Positions 34,899 to 44,085 of a stretch of DNA of 52,888 nucleotides are shown here, piece by piece. The stretch spans positions 1 through 52,888 of the forward strand of contig SKQO01000115.1 of NCBI GenBank assembly GCA_007118975.1, given 5' to 3'. The position numbers and the translations under genes were made by a program. Below the pieces are notes generated by a model. The model searched no databases and had not been told where the DNA came from. It saw only the letters and a program-made list of their open reading frames with translations. The DNA comes from Halobacteriales archaeon (lineage in GTDB: Archaea > Halobacteriota > Halobacteria > Halobacteriales > SKNY01). Position 1 is the first letter of the stretch. Each line of letters opens with the position of its first letter.

Positions 34899-36035
34899 AT
34901 GGAGATCACCGACCTGCGGACGTTCGTGCACCCGGACGGCAACTGTTTCGTCAAAGTTGAAGCAAGCGACGGAACCTACGGCATCGGCGAGGCAGGGTTG
35001 ACACGCCGCGGGCCGGCAGTCGCCACTATCGTCGACGAATTCAAGGAGGAACTCGTAGGGGCGGAGGCCGGTCGCATCGAGCACCTCTGGCAGACGATGT
35101 TTCGCGGTGGATTCTTCCCGGGCGGTGTGGTACAATCTGCAGCGGTCAGTGCCGTGGACATCGCCCTCTGGGATCTCAAAGGCAAGCAACTGGGTGTGCC
35201 AGTCTACGAACTACTGGGCGGGCGGACGCGGGATCGCGTTCCCTGTTACCCACACATCGGCGACCGCCACGACATCGACAAGCTCGTCGAGAACTGTCAA
35301 GCGAAACTGAACGAAGGCTGGAAATTCGCCCGCTGGGGACTGAGCGATCCGGAGGGTACCGATATATTCGAACCGGCACGTGCGGTACGATTCGGAATCG
35401 AACAGGTAAAAGCCGTCCGCGAGGCCTGTGGCGAGGAGTTAGAGATCTGTGTCGACATCCACACGCGGTTGGATCCCTCCTCGGCCGTAGAGTTCTGCCG
35501 AGGGGTTGAACCGTACAGTCCGTTTTTCATCGAGGACCCGTTGCGGAGCGAGAATCCGGCGAAGCTCCGCCAGATACGCGAACAGACTTCCATCCCGATT
35601 GCCGTCGGCGAACAGTTCGACAGCAAGTGGGCGTTCAGACAGGCGATCGAGGAGGACCTGATGGATTTCTGCCGCGTCGATCTCTGCCTGGCCGGGGGGC
35701 TCACGGAGGCCCAGAAGATCGCCGGCTGGTGTGAGACTCATTACATCCAGCTCGTGCCGCACAATCCCCTCGGCCCCGTGTCGACGGCCGCCGGCCTACA
35801 TCTCTGTCTCTCGTCGCCACTCGTGGGTGTTCAGGAGCTGCCACGACCTCCGATGACGACGTTGTCCGACGTCTTTCCGACACAGGTGCCGTATGAGGAC
35901 GGTCACCTCCTCGTCCCGGAGGAACCTGGCCTGGGTATCGAATTCGACGAATCGGCCTTCACGGAGCTCCCGGCCTACGAACCCGGTGGGGGCGTCGGAT
36001 ACCGACGGGAGGACGGCTCGTATACGAACTGGTAG
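34899..36035 (+). CDS. Mandelate racemase/muconate lactonizing family sugar-acid dehydratase (galactonate dehydratase-like)
   Basis: 378 residues, normal enolase-superfamily length. The capping domain is followed by a barrel with metal ligands in EICVDIHTRLDP, FFIEDPL and PIAVGEQF, and the late PHNPLGPVSTAAGLHL segment typical of the D-galactonate and related acid-sugar dehydratases. It would remove water from an aldonate to give a 2-keto-3-deoxy acid. The ATG at 34899 (MEITDL) is preferred to a TTG three codons earlier. A class I aldolase 2.2 kb downstream could cleave the product or a later intermediate. Distinct from the two long enolase-superfamily paralogues. Confidence 0.9.
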   Translation: MEITDLRTFVHPDGNCFVKVEASDGTYGIGEAGLTRRGPAVATIVDEFKEELVGAEAGRIEHLWQTMFRGGFFPGGVVQSAAVSAVDIALWDLKGKQLGVPVYELLGGRTRDRVPCYPHIGDRHDIDKLVENCQAKLNEGWKFARWGLSDPEGTDIFEPARAVRFGIEQVKAVREACGEELEICVDIHTRLDPSSAVEFCRGVEPYSPFFIEDPLRSENPAKLRQIREQTSIPIAVGEQFDSKWAFRQAIEEDLMDFCRVDLCLAGGLTEAQKIAGWCETHYIQLVPHNPLGPVSTAAGLHLCLSSPLVGVQELPRPPMTTLSDVFPTQVPYEDGHLLVPEEPGLGIEFDESAFTELPAYEPGGGVGYRREDGSYTNW

Positions 36036-36142
36036 GCGATCGAATCGCGGGATGAGCGAACAGTTGTGGTCACATCTCGCGGCGCACTCGCGAAACAGCT
36101 GGTCCCGACTGCGGCCGGCTGCTCACCCCAGGCCTGGCCCGG

Positions 36143-36865
36143 TTAGAGCGGTTCCGGGGGATCGGGCGAGTGCCGATAGGTCACGTCGACTGCCCCTTGC
36201 ACCGGCTGGGCCCACTCGACCGCGTTCACGAGGATCTGTTGGACCTGGTCGTGGTGGAAAATCGGATACGTTTCGTGGCCCGGCGCGAAGTAGAAGATCC
36301 GCCCCCGCTGGCGGCGCCAGCAACAGCCCGACCGAAACACCTCGCCACCCTCGAACCACGAAATAAACACCGTCGCCTCGGGCTGGGGGATGTTGTGCGG
36401 TTCACCGTACATCTCCGATTCGGGAATCACGATCGCCTCCGGCAGGCCGTTGGCGATCGGATGCCCGGGATCAGTTACCCAGATCCGCTGGCGCTCCTCG
36501 GCGACCCGGAACTTCTCGTCACAGTCGGTCCCTACCAACCGCATGAACGGCTTGGCGTGATGGGAGGAGTGTAATGCGATGTAGCCCATCCCGTCCCAGA
36601 CGGCCTCCACGACGCGATCGGCAATGTCGTCATCGACGTCGTCGTGAGCAGCATGGCCCCACCAGACGAGGACGTCCGTCTCCGCGAGCACCTGCTCTGT
36701 CAACCCGTGCTCCGGGTCCTGCATCCGGACGACACGCGTTTCGTAGCCCGCCTCAGCGAAGAAAGCCGCCATCGTCTCGCCGATACCATCCGGATAGATC
36801 TCCTGGGTTTCCTCGTTTTCCTGCTCGTGGATCCCCTCGTTCCATACAGTGACCGACAGTGTCAT
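36143..36865 (-). CDS. ThuA-like protein
   Basis: 240 residues of the ThuA glutamine-amidotransferase-like fold. Blocks include VTVWNEGIHEQ, LVWWGHAAHDDV, YIALHSSHHAKPF, YGEPHNIP and the closing RGRIFYFAPGHETYPIFHH. In Sinorhizobium ThuA works with the Gfo/Idh/MocA enzyme ThuB in trehalose use, where the disaccharide is oxidised to its 3-keto form. Here the upstream gene on the same strand, 48 bases away, is a Gfo/Idh/MocA dehydrogenase, reproducing the ThuB-ThuA order. Cytoplasmic. Many ThuA-like genes in Planctomycetes are not trehalose-specific, so the sugar is open. Confidence 0.9.
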   Translation of the reverse strand: MTLSVTVWNEGIHEQENEETQEIYPDGIGETMAAFFAEAGYETRVVRMQDPEHGLTEQVLAETDVLVWWGHAAHDDVDDDIADRVVEAVWDGMGYIALHSSHHAKPFMRLVGTDCDEKFRVAEERQRIWVTDPGHPIANGLPEAIVIPESEMYGEPHNIPQPEATVFISWFEGGEVFRSGCCWRRQRGRIFYFAPGHETYPIFHHDQVQQILVNAVEWAQPVQGAVDVTYRHSPDPPEPL

Positions 36866-36913
36866 GGTTGGCTGTCGGTTACCCCGGCGGTACTTAGCTC
36901 TCCGGGCTTTCGG

Positions 36914-37957
36914 TTACCGGTCGTAGGTGGCGACGCCGCCACTTTCCGCGGCGTTCTCCCACGCCGTACAGAGCGCAATAGCATCGCCGACGCTGTCCCC
37001 ACTGGGGGCGACGGCATGTGGCCCGGCCTCGTCGACCACGCTGTCGAGGAACGCCCGAAACGTCTTATCGAGCACGGGATCGAGCGTCCGCCCGAACACC
37101 TCTGCCGTCCGCCGGTTCTCGCCGCTCCAGAGGATACCCTCGTGGCCGGTATGGTGGCTACGGAGCATCCCGTCGGTACCGACAACCTCCACGTCCCACC
37201 CGTAGCGGGGCCCGTGATCGTTTGCCATCGTGATGGTCATAGTGCCGATCGCACCGTCTTCGAATCGTACTGTCGCTGAGCCGAGATCCGGATGTTCCTG
37301 ATACGGGGTGTTGGTGTTGGCGAGCTCGCCGGACACGCGTTCGGGCGTATCATCCACCATCCAGAGCAGCGCATCGGTCGTATAGAAGCCCATCGTGTAG
37401 GTAGTGCCAACTTGCTCGGGTGCGTGGCCGTCACCGTACTTGATACCTTCCCGCCCGGGTTTGGCGTGGTATACGGCCGTCTTGGCGCGGAGGACGTCCC
37501 CGATCACGCCATCGGCGATTCGCTCGTGGACGCTTTGGACCGCTTCGTCGAAACGATGGGGTGTCGTCGTGACTGCCGGGACGTCAGCCCGTTCTGCTGC
37601 GGCGGCGATTCGATCCGCGCCCTCCGCGGTGGCCGCTGCTGGCTTTCCGGTCAACACCGGCCGTCCCGATTCGAGGACCGTAACGGCGTCGTCGGCCCGC
37701 CGGGTCGAGAGACTCGAGACCACCGCAGCGTCGACCGCCTCGTCGGCGACCAATCCGTCGAGGTCATCGTGAATGGTGCAGTCGTACTCCGTAGCAAACT
37801 CCGAAGCGGAGGGACGACCGACCTTGGCTAACTGCTCGTCCGTCCGCTCGCCCGGAACCAGGGCGACGACCTCTACGTCCCCGGCAGCTGCCGCTTGATT
37901 CGCATAATAGTGGCTGTAGTACGATGCTAGACCGACGATACCGAGGCCGACTGTCAT
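36914..37957 (-). CDS. Gfo/Idh/MocA family oxidoreductase (ThuB-like position)
   Basis: 347 residues from the ATG at 37957 (MTVGLGIVGLASYYSHYYAN). The Rossmann loop is GIVGLASYYSHY, with Ala-Ser in place of the second Gly pair; the EKP element is read as LTGKPAAATAEG. The C-terminal domain contains MGFYTTDALLWMVDD where others show D-x3-H, so the usual catalytic His is replaced by Thr. This makes it an unusual member. It precedes the ThuA-like gene with a gap of 48 bases and probably works with it. The reaction is most likely oxidation or reduction of a sugar, or a product released in that pathway. Confidence 0.85.
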   Translation of the reverse strand: MTVGLGIVGLASYYSHYYANQAAAAGDVEVVALVPGERTDEQLAKVGRPSASEFATEYDCTIHDDLDGLVADEAVDAAVVSSLSTRRADDAVTVLESGRPVLTGKPAAATAEGADRIAAAAERADVPAVTTTPHRFDEAVQSVHERIADGVIGDVLRAKTAVYHAKPGREGIKYGDGHAPEQVGTTYTMGFYTTDALLWMVDDTPERVSGELANTNTPYQEHPDLGSATVRFEDGAIGTMTITMANDHGPRYGWDVEVVGTDGMLRSHHTGHEGILWSGENRRTAEVFGRTLDPVLDKTFRAFLDSVVDEAGPHAVAPSGDSVGDAIALCTAWENAAESGGVATYDR

Positions 37958-38271
37958 GGCCGGGATCTTCGAGGACGGACCTTGTAGCTTCGGATACTGG
38001 TCGACGCATCGGAAGGATTCATGCCCGGATCGCCAGTAGGTGCAGTGGTTATCGCCGGCAGGTAGCTCCCCACGAGAACACACAAGATCGCGACGCGACT
38101 CTTGGCATTAACCTCGGGTCGGCAACAGCAGGGCTGGGGGGCATCGACCGCCAAACCGACGAAACAGCATTTGTCGTCCGTGTCGACATCGAACACCAGA
38201 GCGTAGAACGGATCGATCGCAAGGAGCCCTGACTCGGTCTCGCGCACGGAAAACGTTACAAGCCGTGCCGG

Positions 38272-38277
38272 GGAGGT
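38272..38277 (+). promoter_or_regulatory. Shine-Dalgarno-like site of the aldolase gene
   Basis: GGAGGT ends 6 bases before the ATG at 38284, a well-placed ribosome binding site that supports this start. Most other genes here lack one. Confidence 0.45.
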
Positions 38278-38283
38278 CCTGTC

Positions 38284-39063
38284 ATGTTCAAGCGCGACCT
38301 CGATCGGGCAGTCATCGTTGCACTGGATCATGGTATGCACGGCGGCCCCTCCTCGCGATTTACCGACCCGGAGGCAACGCTTGATGGTGTGCTCGCGGGG
38401 GACCCGGATGGCGTGTTACTCGGTGTACCATTCATCGAGCAATTCCGGGAGAAACTGGCCGACGTGATCACCATCGGGACCGTTGACGTGCTCCACAGTT
38501 CGACCGTCCCCGGGGAGAGTGACGGGGCAGAGATTCACGAACAGGTCTTCTCGGCGGCCGATGCCGACCGCGCCGGGGCGGACGGGATCAAGGTTGCGCT
38601 CGTCTATGGACGGGAAGCCCCCGAAACGCTCGCAAACAACATCTCATTCACCGCGAAGACGGCCATGCGCGCCCGGGAACGCGGTCTCGAGGCGGTCGTC
38701 GAACCGACCCTGTGGGGTTCTCGAATCGAGGACACCCTGGATGCAGAACAGCTCTTTCACGTCAATCGAATCGGGTTCGAGATGGGTGCCACCGTGCTCA
38801 AAAGCCCGTATCCTGGAACTGCGGAATCGTTCGCCCCGATCGTCGAGGCGGCGCCAGTGCCGGTGTTGATCGCCGGCGGTCCAGCCACCGAATCCGACCG
38901 TGAAGCCCTCGAACTCGTCCGAGGCGCCATGGACGCCGGCGGGAAGGGGGTCATCATGGGCCGGAACATCTGGCAACGCGAAAACGTCGCCTCGATGATC
39001 CGTGCCATTGGCGACATCGTACACGACGATGCGGCTGTCGACGTGGCGATGCGACATCTCTAG
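38284..39063 (+). CDS. Class I aldolase, DhnA/FbaB type
   Basis: 259 residues of the archaeal class I fructose-bisphosphate aldolase fold (DeoC/LacD superfamily). Its ALDHGMHGG loop is at residues 13-21, GADGIKVALVYG near 98 carries a conserved Lys, and the Schiff-base Lys is expected at GATVLKSPYPG (Lys173). Phosphate or substrate contacts are likely in VLIAGGPATES and GVIMGRNIWQ. Family members cleave fructose-1,6-bisphosphate, or related keto-sugar phosphates such as sulfofructose-phosphate and 2-amino-3,7-dideoxy sugars. Here it is a plausible end step for one of the sugar pathways. Convergent with a Gfo/Idh/MocA gene, 59 bases away. Confidence 0.88.
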   Translation: MFKRDLDRAVIVALDHGMHGGPSSRFTDPEATLDGVLAGDPDGVLLGVPFIEQFREKLADVITIGTVDVLHSSTVPGESDGAEIHEQVFSAADADRAGADGIKVALVYGREAPETLANNISFTAKTAMRARERGLEAVVEPTLWGSRIEDTLDAEQLFHVNRIGFEMGATVLKSPYPGTAESFAPIVEAAPVPVLIAGGPATESDREALELVRGAMDAGGKGVIMGRNIWQRENVASMIRAIGDIVHDDAAVDVAMRHL

Positions 39064-39122
39064 GGACAGCTTGCCATTGAGGACACCATCCCTCATCGAA
39101 AAGCACGGGACCTTACGAAGGT

Positions 39123-40106
39123 TCAGACGAGAACCGAGGTATCGTGGCAGGTCACGTCGATCGATTCATTCCGCTGGAGTGCGTTATCGGCCGCTCGGGT
39201 GAGCTCGAAGGTGTTGACAGCGTCAGGGTAGGGAGAGCGAGGGAGCGCAGGATTGTCAGCACGGACGGCATCGACGAAGGCAGCGGCCTGTGCCTGGCGC
39301 TGAGTGACAGCAGTCTCAAACGATACCGGTTCGCCGTCGACGCACCCGCTCAGCGTCCCGTCGAGATAGTCGAATTCCAGGCGGAACCCGTCGCCGACGA
39401 GGACGAAGGTGGAGTTCCAGTCCGGAGCGGCCGACGTGGCGCCGATGTGACTGACGACGCCGTTCTCGTGTCGCATGGCCGCAACCGTTGCATCCTCGAA
39501 GTCGATCTCTTCGACGACCCGGTGGCCACCGACAGCGGCGACAGTGTCGACCTCCCCCGCGAAATGACGCAGCAGATCGAAATCGTGCGTGGACATCTCG
39601 AAGAGTTGTCCGCCGGATCTTGCTTTCTCGCCCCACCACGGGGTATCGGGGACGCTACTCTGGCGTTGTCCCGAGGCGAACGCGATATCGCGATCACCGA
39701 TCAACGACATCGCACGTTCGACGACCGCATTATAGCGGCGCTGGTATCCCACTTGAGTGACCAATCCTGCCGCCACGACCGCATCCCGTATCTCGTACGC
39801 GAGGTCTGAATCCAGGGGGAGCGGTTTTTCGACGAGAAATGGAAGCTCGTGCTCGACCGCGAGGAGCTCCTGCTCGTCATGCGCAAAGGGGGGCACCGTG
39901 ATGACCACGGCATCGAGGTCTTCCCCGCGATCGGAATACATCGTACGATACTCCGTATAGGTTGTTGCCCCAATTGCCGACGCCAGCGACCGTGCTCGCT
40001 CCACATCGACGTCTACGATATCAGTCACGGCGACACCATCGATCGTCGTCAGGTAATCGCTGTGGGTCCGCCCCATGCCACCGGCGCCGATGATACCGAC
40101 TTCCAT
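39123..40106 (-). CDS. Gfo/Idh/MocA family oxidoreductase
   Basis: 327 residues from the ATG at 40106 (MEVGIIGAGGMGRTHSDYL). It has a canonical Rossmann loop GAGGMG, the VEKPLPLDSDLAYEI element with the conserved Lys and QLFEMSTHDFDLLRHFAG holding the catalytic His-Asp pair. It oxidises or reduces a sugar or inositol with NAD(P). The gene stands between the class I aldolase and a membrane protein in opposite orientations, so it may be transcribed alone. An upstream in-frame start at 40148 adds 14 residues that do not look conserved. Confidence 0.92.
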   Translation of the reverse strand: MEVGIIGAGGMGRTHSDYLTTIDGVAVTDIVDVDVERARSLASAIGATTYTEYRTMYSDRGEDLDAVVITVPPFAHDEQELLAVEHELPFLVEKPLPLDSDLAYEIRDAVVAAGLVTQVGYQRRYNAVVERAMSLIGDRDIAFASGQRQSSVPDTPWWGEKARSGGQLFEMSTHDFDLLRHFAGEVDTVAAVGGHRVVEEIDFEDATVAAMRHENGVVSHIGATSAAPDWNSTFVLVGDGFRLEFDYLDGTLSGCVDGEPVSFETAVTQRQAQAAAFVDAVRADNPALPRSPYPDAVNTFELTRAADNALQRNESIDVTCHDTSVLV

Positions 40107-40222
40107 ACGGCCGGTCACCGACGGGAGGAGGAAAGGACTATCGGCCACGGGCAGTGGTCACCTCGGCGACTGGTCAGGACGCCCTGCCTGGCCTATTTGC
40201 GGTTTGCCACCCTGTTCGAACC

Positions 40223-41224
40223 ATGTCGGAGTCGAGCGGCAGTGGGTCGATGCGTAGTCGCGTCGAGGAACATCGCTATAAAATCTGGGTGTTGACACGG
40301 CTGAACCGGTATGTGCTCGCGGTGGCAGTGGCCGGTCTCGTGTTCGGCACGCTGGTGGGATTAAGTGTGGTGGGACCGACGGCGATGCGATCGGTGATCG
40401 AGACGGCAGACGCCCTCTGGTGGGTCTTCTCGCCGATGATTACCGCGATCATCACTGCGGTATCGTTGGTCGTCACGTTCAACCAGCTGGTGCTCTCCCA
40501 GGAACTCGGTGCGCTTGGGGACCAACGCACCCGGATGCAGGATGCCAGCGCGTTCCAATCCGATCTGGAGCCGTGGCTCACTGACGCCATCACACCGCCG
40601 GATCCGGCTTCGTTCCTGGCTGCCATTCTGGAGAGTGTTCAGAAACTGGCAGAAACGGTCGAACAAACGACACCGCAAGCGCACGAGGAGGTCCAGGACT
40701 TCGCAACGAACGTCAAGGATGACGCGCATGCGGTCGGCAACGAACTCGCAGAAGCCCAATTCGGCACCTTCGACGTGACCTTCGCGGCACTCAACTTCAA
40801 TTACTCCTGGAAGATCTACGAAGCCCGCAACCTACTCGTGAGTCACGGCCAAGAGCTTCCGGCAGACGCCCTCGATGCCCTCCAGGGGGTCGTCTACGTG
40901 CTCGAGTTTTACGGGCCTGCCCGCGAACACATCAAAACGCTCTATTTCCAGTGGGAACTGGTCAACCTCTCCCGGGCAATGCTGTACACCGCGATTCCCG
41001 CCATCACCGTCGCCATCAGCATGCAACTGTATGTCGATCCCGTGGCCTTTCGGGGGACGGTACTCGGCGTGGATAACATCGTGTGGGTCGTTTGTTTGGC
41101 GGTCACGGTCACACTGTTCCCGTTCTTCATCCTCCTCTCCTACGTGCTGCGGATCGCAACCGTCACAAAGCGTACCCTGGCCATCGGTCCCCTGGTCCTC
41201 CGGGAGACCGAACGGTCGTCGTAA
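40223..41224 (+). CDS. Haloarchaeal membrane protein of unknown function
   Basis: 333 residues. Two N-terminal helices (about residues 29-95), then a long acidic cytoplasmic or exported part of about 170 residues (DLEPWLTDAITPPDPASFLA, then KLAETVEQTTPQAHEEVQDF), and two C-terminal helices (YTAIPAITVAISMQLYV and IVWVVCLAVTVTLFPFF). I recognise no catalytic motif. Similar two-plus-two helix proteins are common in haloarchaea and uncharacterised. The gene starts 33 bases before a tight gap to the second long enolase gene on the same strand. Confidence 0.75.
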   Translation: MSESSGSGSMRSRVEEHRYKIWVLTRLNRYVLAVAVAGLVFGTLVGLSVVGPTAMRSVIETADALWWVFSPMITAIITAVSLVVTFNQLVLSQELGALGDQRTRMQDASAFQSDLEPWLTDAITPPDPASFLAAILESVQKLAETVEQTTPQAHEEVQDFATNVKDDAHAVGNELAEAQFGTFDVTFAALNFNYSWKIYEARNLLVSHGQELPADALDALQGVVYVLEFYGPAREHIKTLYFQWELVNLSRAMLYTAIPAITVAISMQLYVDPVAFRGTVLGVDNIVWVVCLAVTVTLFPFFILLSYVLRIATVTKRTLAIGPLVLRETERSS

Positions 41225-41263
41225 GCCGAGTCGCTTAACCCCGCAGGCCCGCCTTGCGTGGCC

Positions 41264-42712
41264 ATGACCGTTGCGGTGACCGGCATCGACCGATACATCA
41301 CGGATGCACCGCTACGGATGCCGTTCAGTTTCGGAAACGTCACCGTTACCCAGCAACCCCATCTGTTCGTCAGGGTTGCGATCGATACCCCCGCGGGGAC
41401 AGCCACCGGTCTGGCCGCAGACGGCCTCTCGCCACTCTGGTTTGTGAAAGAGGCGAGCTTCCGGGACGGCTTCGACGCGATGCTGGCGGTTATCGATCAC
41501 GCCTGTGAAGTGGCTGCGCACGTCCACCCCATGGAATCGAGCTTCGAAGTGTGGCGCGCGATCTACGAGCGACAACAGACCTGGGGCGAGGCCTCACCAC
41601 ACCCACCGCTGCTCTGGTCCTACGGGGTGAGCCTGATCGAACGCGCCCTGATAGACGCCATCTGCCGGTCACACGGGCTCCCGTTCCACGAGGCGCTCGC
41701 AACGAACACCTTCGACATCGACCTGGGCTACTTCCATCCAGAACTCGCTTGCAACAGCCCGACGTCGTACCTGCCTGGTACACCGGCCGACCGGGTCGCA
41801 GTTCGGCACACGGTTGGGCTTACCGATCCACTCGTTGCTGAAGACCTCACGGTAGATAACCGGGTCGACGACGGACTCCCGCAGACGTTGTGCGAGCACA
41901 TCGAAACCCACGAAGTCGAGCACTTCAAACTCAAAATCGGAGGGCAACCTGAGCAAGACGTTGCCCGATTGCGACGGATCGGCGCGGTCCTGTCCGCGAG
42001 CCCCCTCGATTCGTATCGGATCACACTCGACGCAAACGAACAATACGACTCTGCCGCCGCGTTCAGAACGTTCTGGGAACGCATGGAAGGAATATCGGAG
42101 CTGGACACGCTATGCGAGCGTATCGATTTCGTCGAGCAACCACTCCCCAGGAACGAAGCACTCGGTAGTGAAACCGAACGGGTGCTTGATGACTGGGATG
42201 ATCGACCGGCCCTCATCATCGATGAGTCGGACGACCGAATCGACAGCTGCGCGCGGGCCCTGGCATGCGGGTACGACGGGACGAGCCACAAGAACGTCAA
42301 AGGCGTTTTTAAGGGAATCGCGAACGCCTGCAGGATTCGGCAGTTGCAAGCATCCGAAGAGGGGCAATACGTCCTGAGCTGTGAGGATGCCGCGAACATC
42401 GGGCCCGTTGCGTTGCCACAGGATCTCGCCGTCGTCGCCTGCCTTGGGGTGGGACACGTAGAACGGAACGGCCACCAGTTTTTTCGTGGGCTGAGCATGT
42501 TTCCGAAGGCGATCCAGTCGGGAATCCTCGAAGCGCACCCCGATCTGTACGAGCGCCATCCTGACGGGTTTGCGACCGTCTCGATCGATGAGGGGGATCT
42601 CTTGCTTGATACCGCGAACGGGGCGCCCTTCGGCTATGCCATCGAGTTCGATCCCGCGCAGTTTACGCCCCTCTCCGAGTGGTCGCTGACGTTGTCAACG
42701 ACCCACGACTGA
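41264..42712 (+). CDS. Enolase-superfamily protein, long form, second paralogue
   Basis: 482 residues, with the same domain order as the gene at 2205-3668. Shared landmarks are FKLKI (KxK), ITLDANEQY, FVEQPLPRNEA, LIIDESDD, GTSHKNVKGVFKGIANAC, a Cys/Asp-rich LSCEDAANIGPVALPQDLAV and GVGHVERNGHQFFRGLS. It lacks the acidic insertion found near residue 26 of the other copy. The start is ATG 41264 (MTVAVTGID), with a GTG two codons before. Probably a sugar-acid dehydratase or epimerase; the two paralogues presumably act on related acids. The neighbour on the right is a class III aminotransferase on the other strand. Confidence 0.85.
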   Translation: MTVAVTGIDRYITDAPLRMPFSFGNVTVTQQPHLFVRVAIDTPAGTATGLAADGLSPLWFVKEASFRDGFDAMLAVIDHACEVAAHVHPMESSFEVWRAIYERQQTWGEASPHPPLLWSYGVSLIERALIDAICRSHGLPFHEALATNTFDIDLGYFHPELACNSPTSYLPGTPADRVAVRHTVGLTDPLVAEDLTVDNRVDDGLPQTLCEHIETHEVEHFKLKIGGQPEQDVARLRRIGAVLSASPLDSYRITLDANEQYDSAAAFRTFWERMEGISELDTLCERIDFVEQPLPRNEALGSETERVLDDWDDRPALIIDESDDRIDSCARALACGYDGTSHKNVKGVFKGIANACRIRQLQASEEGQYVLSCEDAANIGPVALPQDLAVVACLGVGHVERNGHQFFRGLSMFPKAIQSGILEAHPDLYERHPDGFATVSIDEGDLLLDTANGAPFGYAIEFDPAQFTPLSEWSLTLSTTHD

Positions 42713-42750
42713 AGTCGTTGGCTTCCGTCTCGAATACGTGTGAGGTAGGT

Positions 42751-44085
42751 TCAGGCCTGACCGGTTCGTTGCGGGAGCGGGGCACCGATCGGCGAGCCCT
42801 CGAGTCGGTCAGCCGCGTCACCCGCCTCGAGCCCAGTAGCGACGACGTCCAGTGCGACGTCGTAGACGTCGAGCGTGTAGTCGATATCCTCGGGCGTATG
42901 GCTGTACGTCGGGAACTGGACGCCGGCGTAGAGCACACCACGTTTGAGACACTCTTGCTGGAAAAGGCTCTCGACGACGTTGCCGTCGACCGTTTCGGTC
43001 CCTTCGAAGGTGATCGAACTCCGTGGGCCGTACCCCGAGCAGTAGGTGAGATGTTCGAGATCGTGATCGGCAGCCAGTCGATTGTAGCCGGCGACCAGTG
43101 AATCGCCCACCTCGTGAAGGTGTTCGGCGACGGGCTCGTCCCGGTGGATCGCCAGTGCGGCTTTCGCGGCGGCAAGCGAGGCGGCCTCACCGCCATACGT
43201 CAGCGAAAACACGATGTCGTCTCGTTCGAGTGTTCGCATCACGTCCGTCCGTCCTGCCAGACAAGAAAGCGGCATGCCGTTCGCAATGGCTTTGGCGAAA
43301 CACCCCAGATCCGGCGTGACATCGAAGAACTCCTGGGCGCCCCCGGGAGCGAACCTGAAGCCGGTGACGATTTCGTCGAAGACCAGCAGGGCGCCGTGTT
43401 CGTGGGCGAGTGACTTCGCCTCCGCGAGGAAATCGTCGGCAGGAGGTGTGGTTGCAACCGGGTTCATCACCACGGCGGCGACGTCATCGGGATACTCGTC
43501 GAAGATCGCCTCGAGGCTCTCCAGGTCGTTGTAGGCGAAAGACGCCGTGTACGCTGCAATCCCCGGCGGGATGCCCGCGTTCGCCCGCGAGTTCGCCATC
43601 CACACGTCAGGCCAGCCATGATATCCCTGACTCGCGATGACGGTTCGATCCGTGTGTGCACGTGCGAGTTTGGCGGCGGCTGCGGTCACGTCATTGCCGT
43701 TTTTCGCGAAGCGAACCATCTCAGCACACGGTACGAGTTCGATGATTTGTTTGGCGACTTCGACCTGTAATCGATGGGGAGTCGAAAAGGCCGTGCCCTT
43801 CCGAACTTGCTCGACGACCGCTTCGCTGACTGCCGGGTAGTTGTGGCCGAGCACGATGGGACCGCGGGCCATCGGGTAATCGATGTATTCGTTGCCGTCG
43901 ACGTCCCAGCAACGACAGCCATCCCCTCGTTCCATATGGGTCGGTGCGACCCCTTGCACCCAGTTGGAGGGTCCCTTGCTCCCGGTGTTGGTCGCGTTCG
44001 GGATCAGCTCGGTTGCCTCCGCCAGCAGGCGGCTTGACTCGTCGGTGTGGCGTTCGGTGGGACCGGGTTCGGGGGCCGTGACCAT
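42751..44085 (-). CDS. Class III aminotransferase, glutamate-1-semialdehyde aminomutase-like
   Basis: 444 residues from the ATG at 44085 (MVTAPEPG). The core features are SNWVQGVAPTHMERGDG, the PLP-binding ALLVFDEIVTGFRFAPG (Asp of the pyridine) and DLGCFAKAIANGMPLS with the Schiff-base Lys. The early half includes RFAKNGNDVTAAAAKLARAHT, typical of the aminomutase subgroup of class III enzymes. It transaminates an omega-amino or keto sugar acid; its substrate is not clear. It converges on the second long enolase gene (stops 38 bases apart). An AGGAGG stretch lies 19 bases before the start, too far for a normal ribosome site. Confidence 0.88.
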   Translation of the reverse strand: MVTAPEPGPTERHTDESSRLLAEATELIPNATNTGSKGPSNWVQGVAPTHMERGDGCRCWDVDGNEYIDYPMARGPIVLGHNYPAVSEAVVEQVRKGTAFSTPHRLQVEVAKQIIELVPCAEMVRFAKNGNDVTAAAAKLARAHTDRTVIASQGYHGWPDVWMANSRANAGIPPGIAAYTASFAYNDLESLEAIFDEYPDDVAAVVMNPVATTPPADDFLAEAKSLAHEHGALLVFDEIVTGFRFAPGGAQEFFDVTPDLGCFAKAIANGMPLSCLAGRTDVMRTLERDDIVFSLTYGGEAASLAAAKAALAIHRDEPVAEHLHEVGDSLVAGYNRLAADHDLEHLTYCSGYGPRSSITFEGTETVDGNVVESLFQQECLKRGVLYAGVQFPTYSHTPEDIDYTLDVYDVALDVVATGLEAGDAADRLEGSPIGAPLPQRTGQA

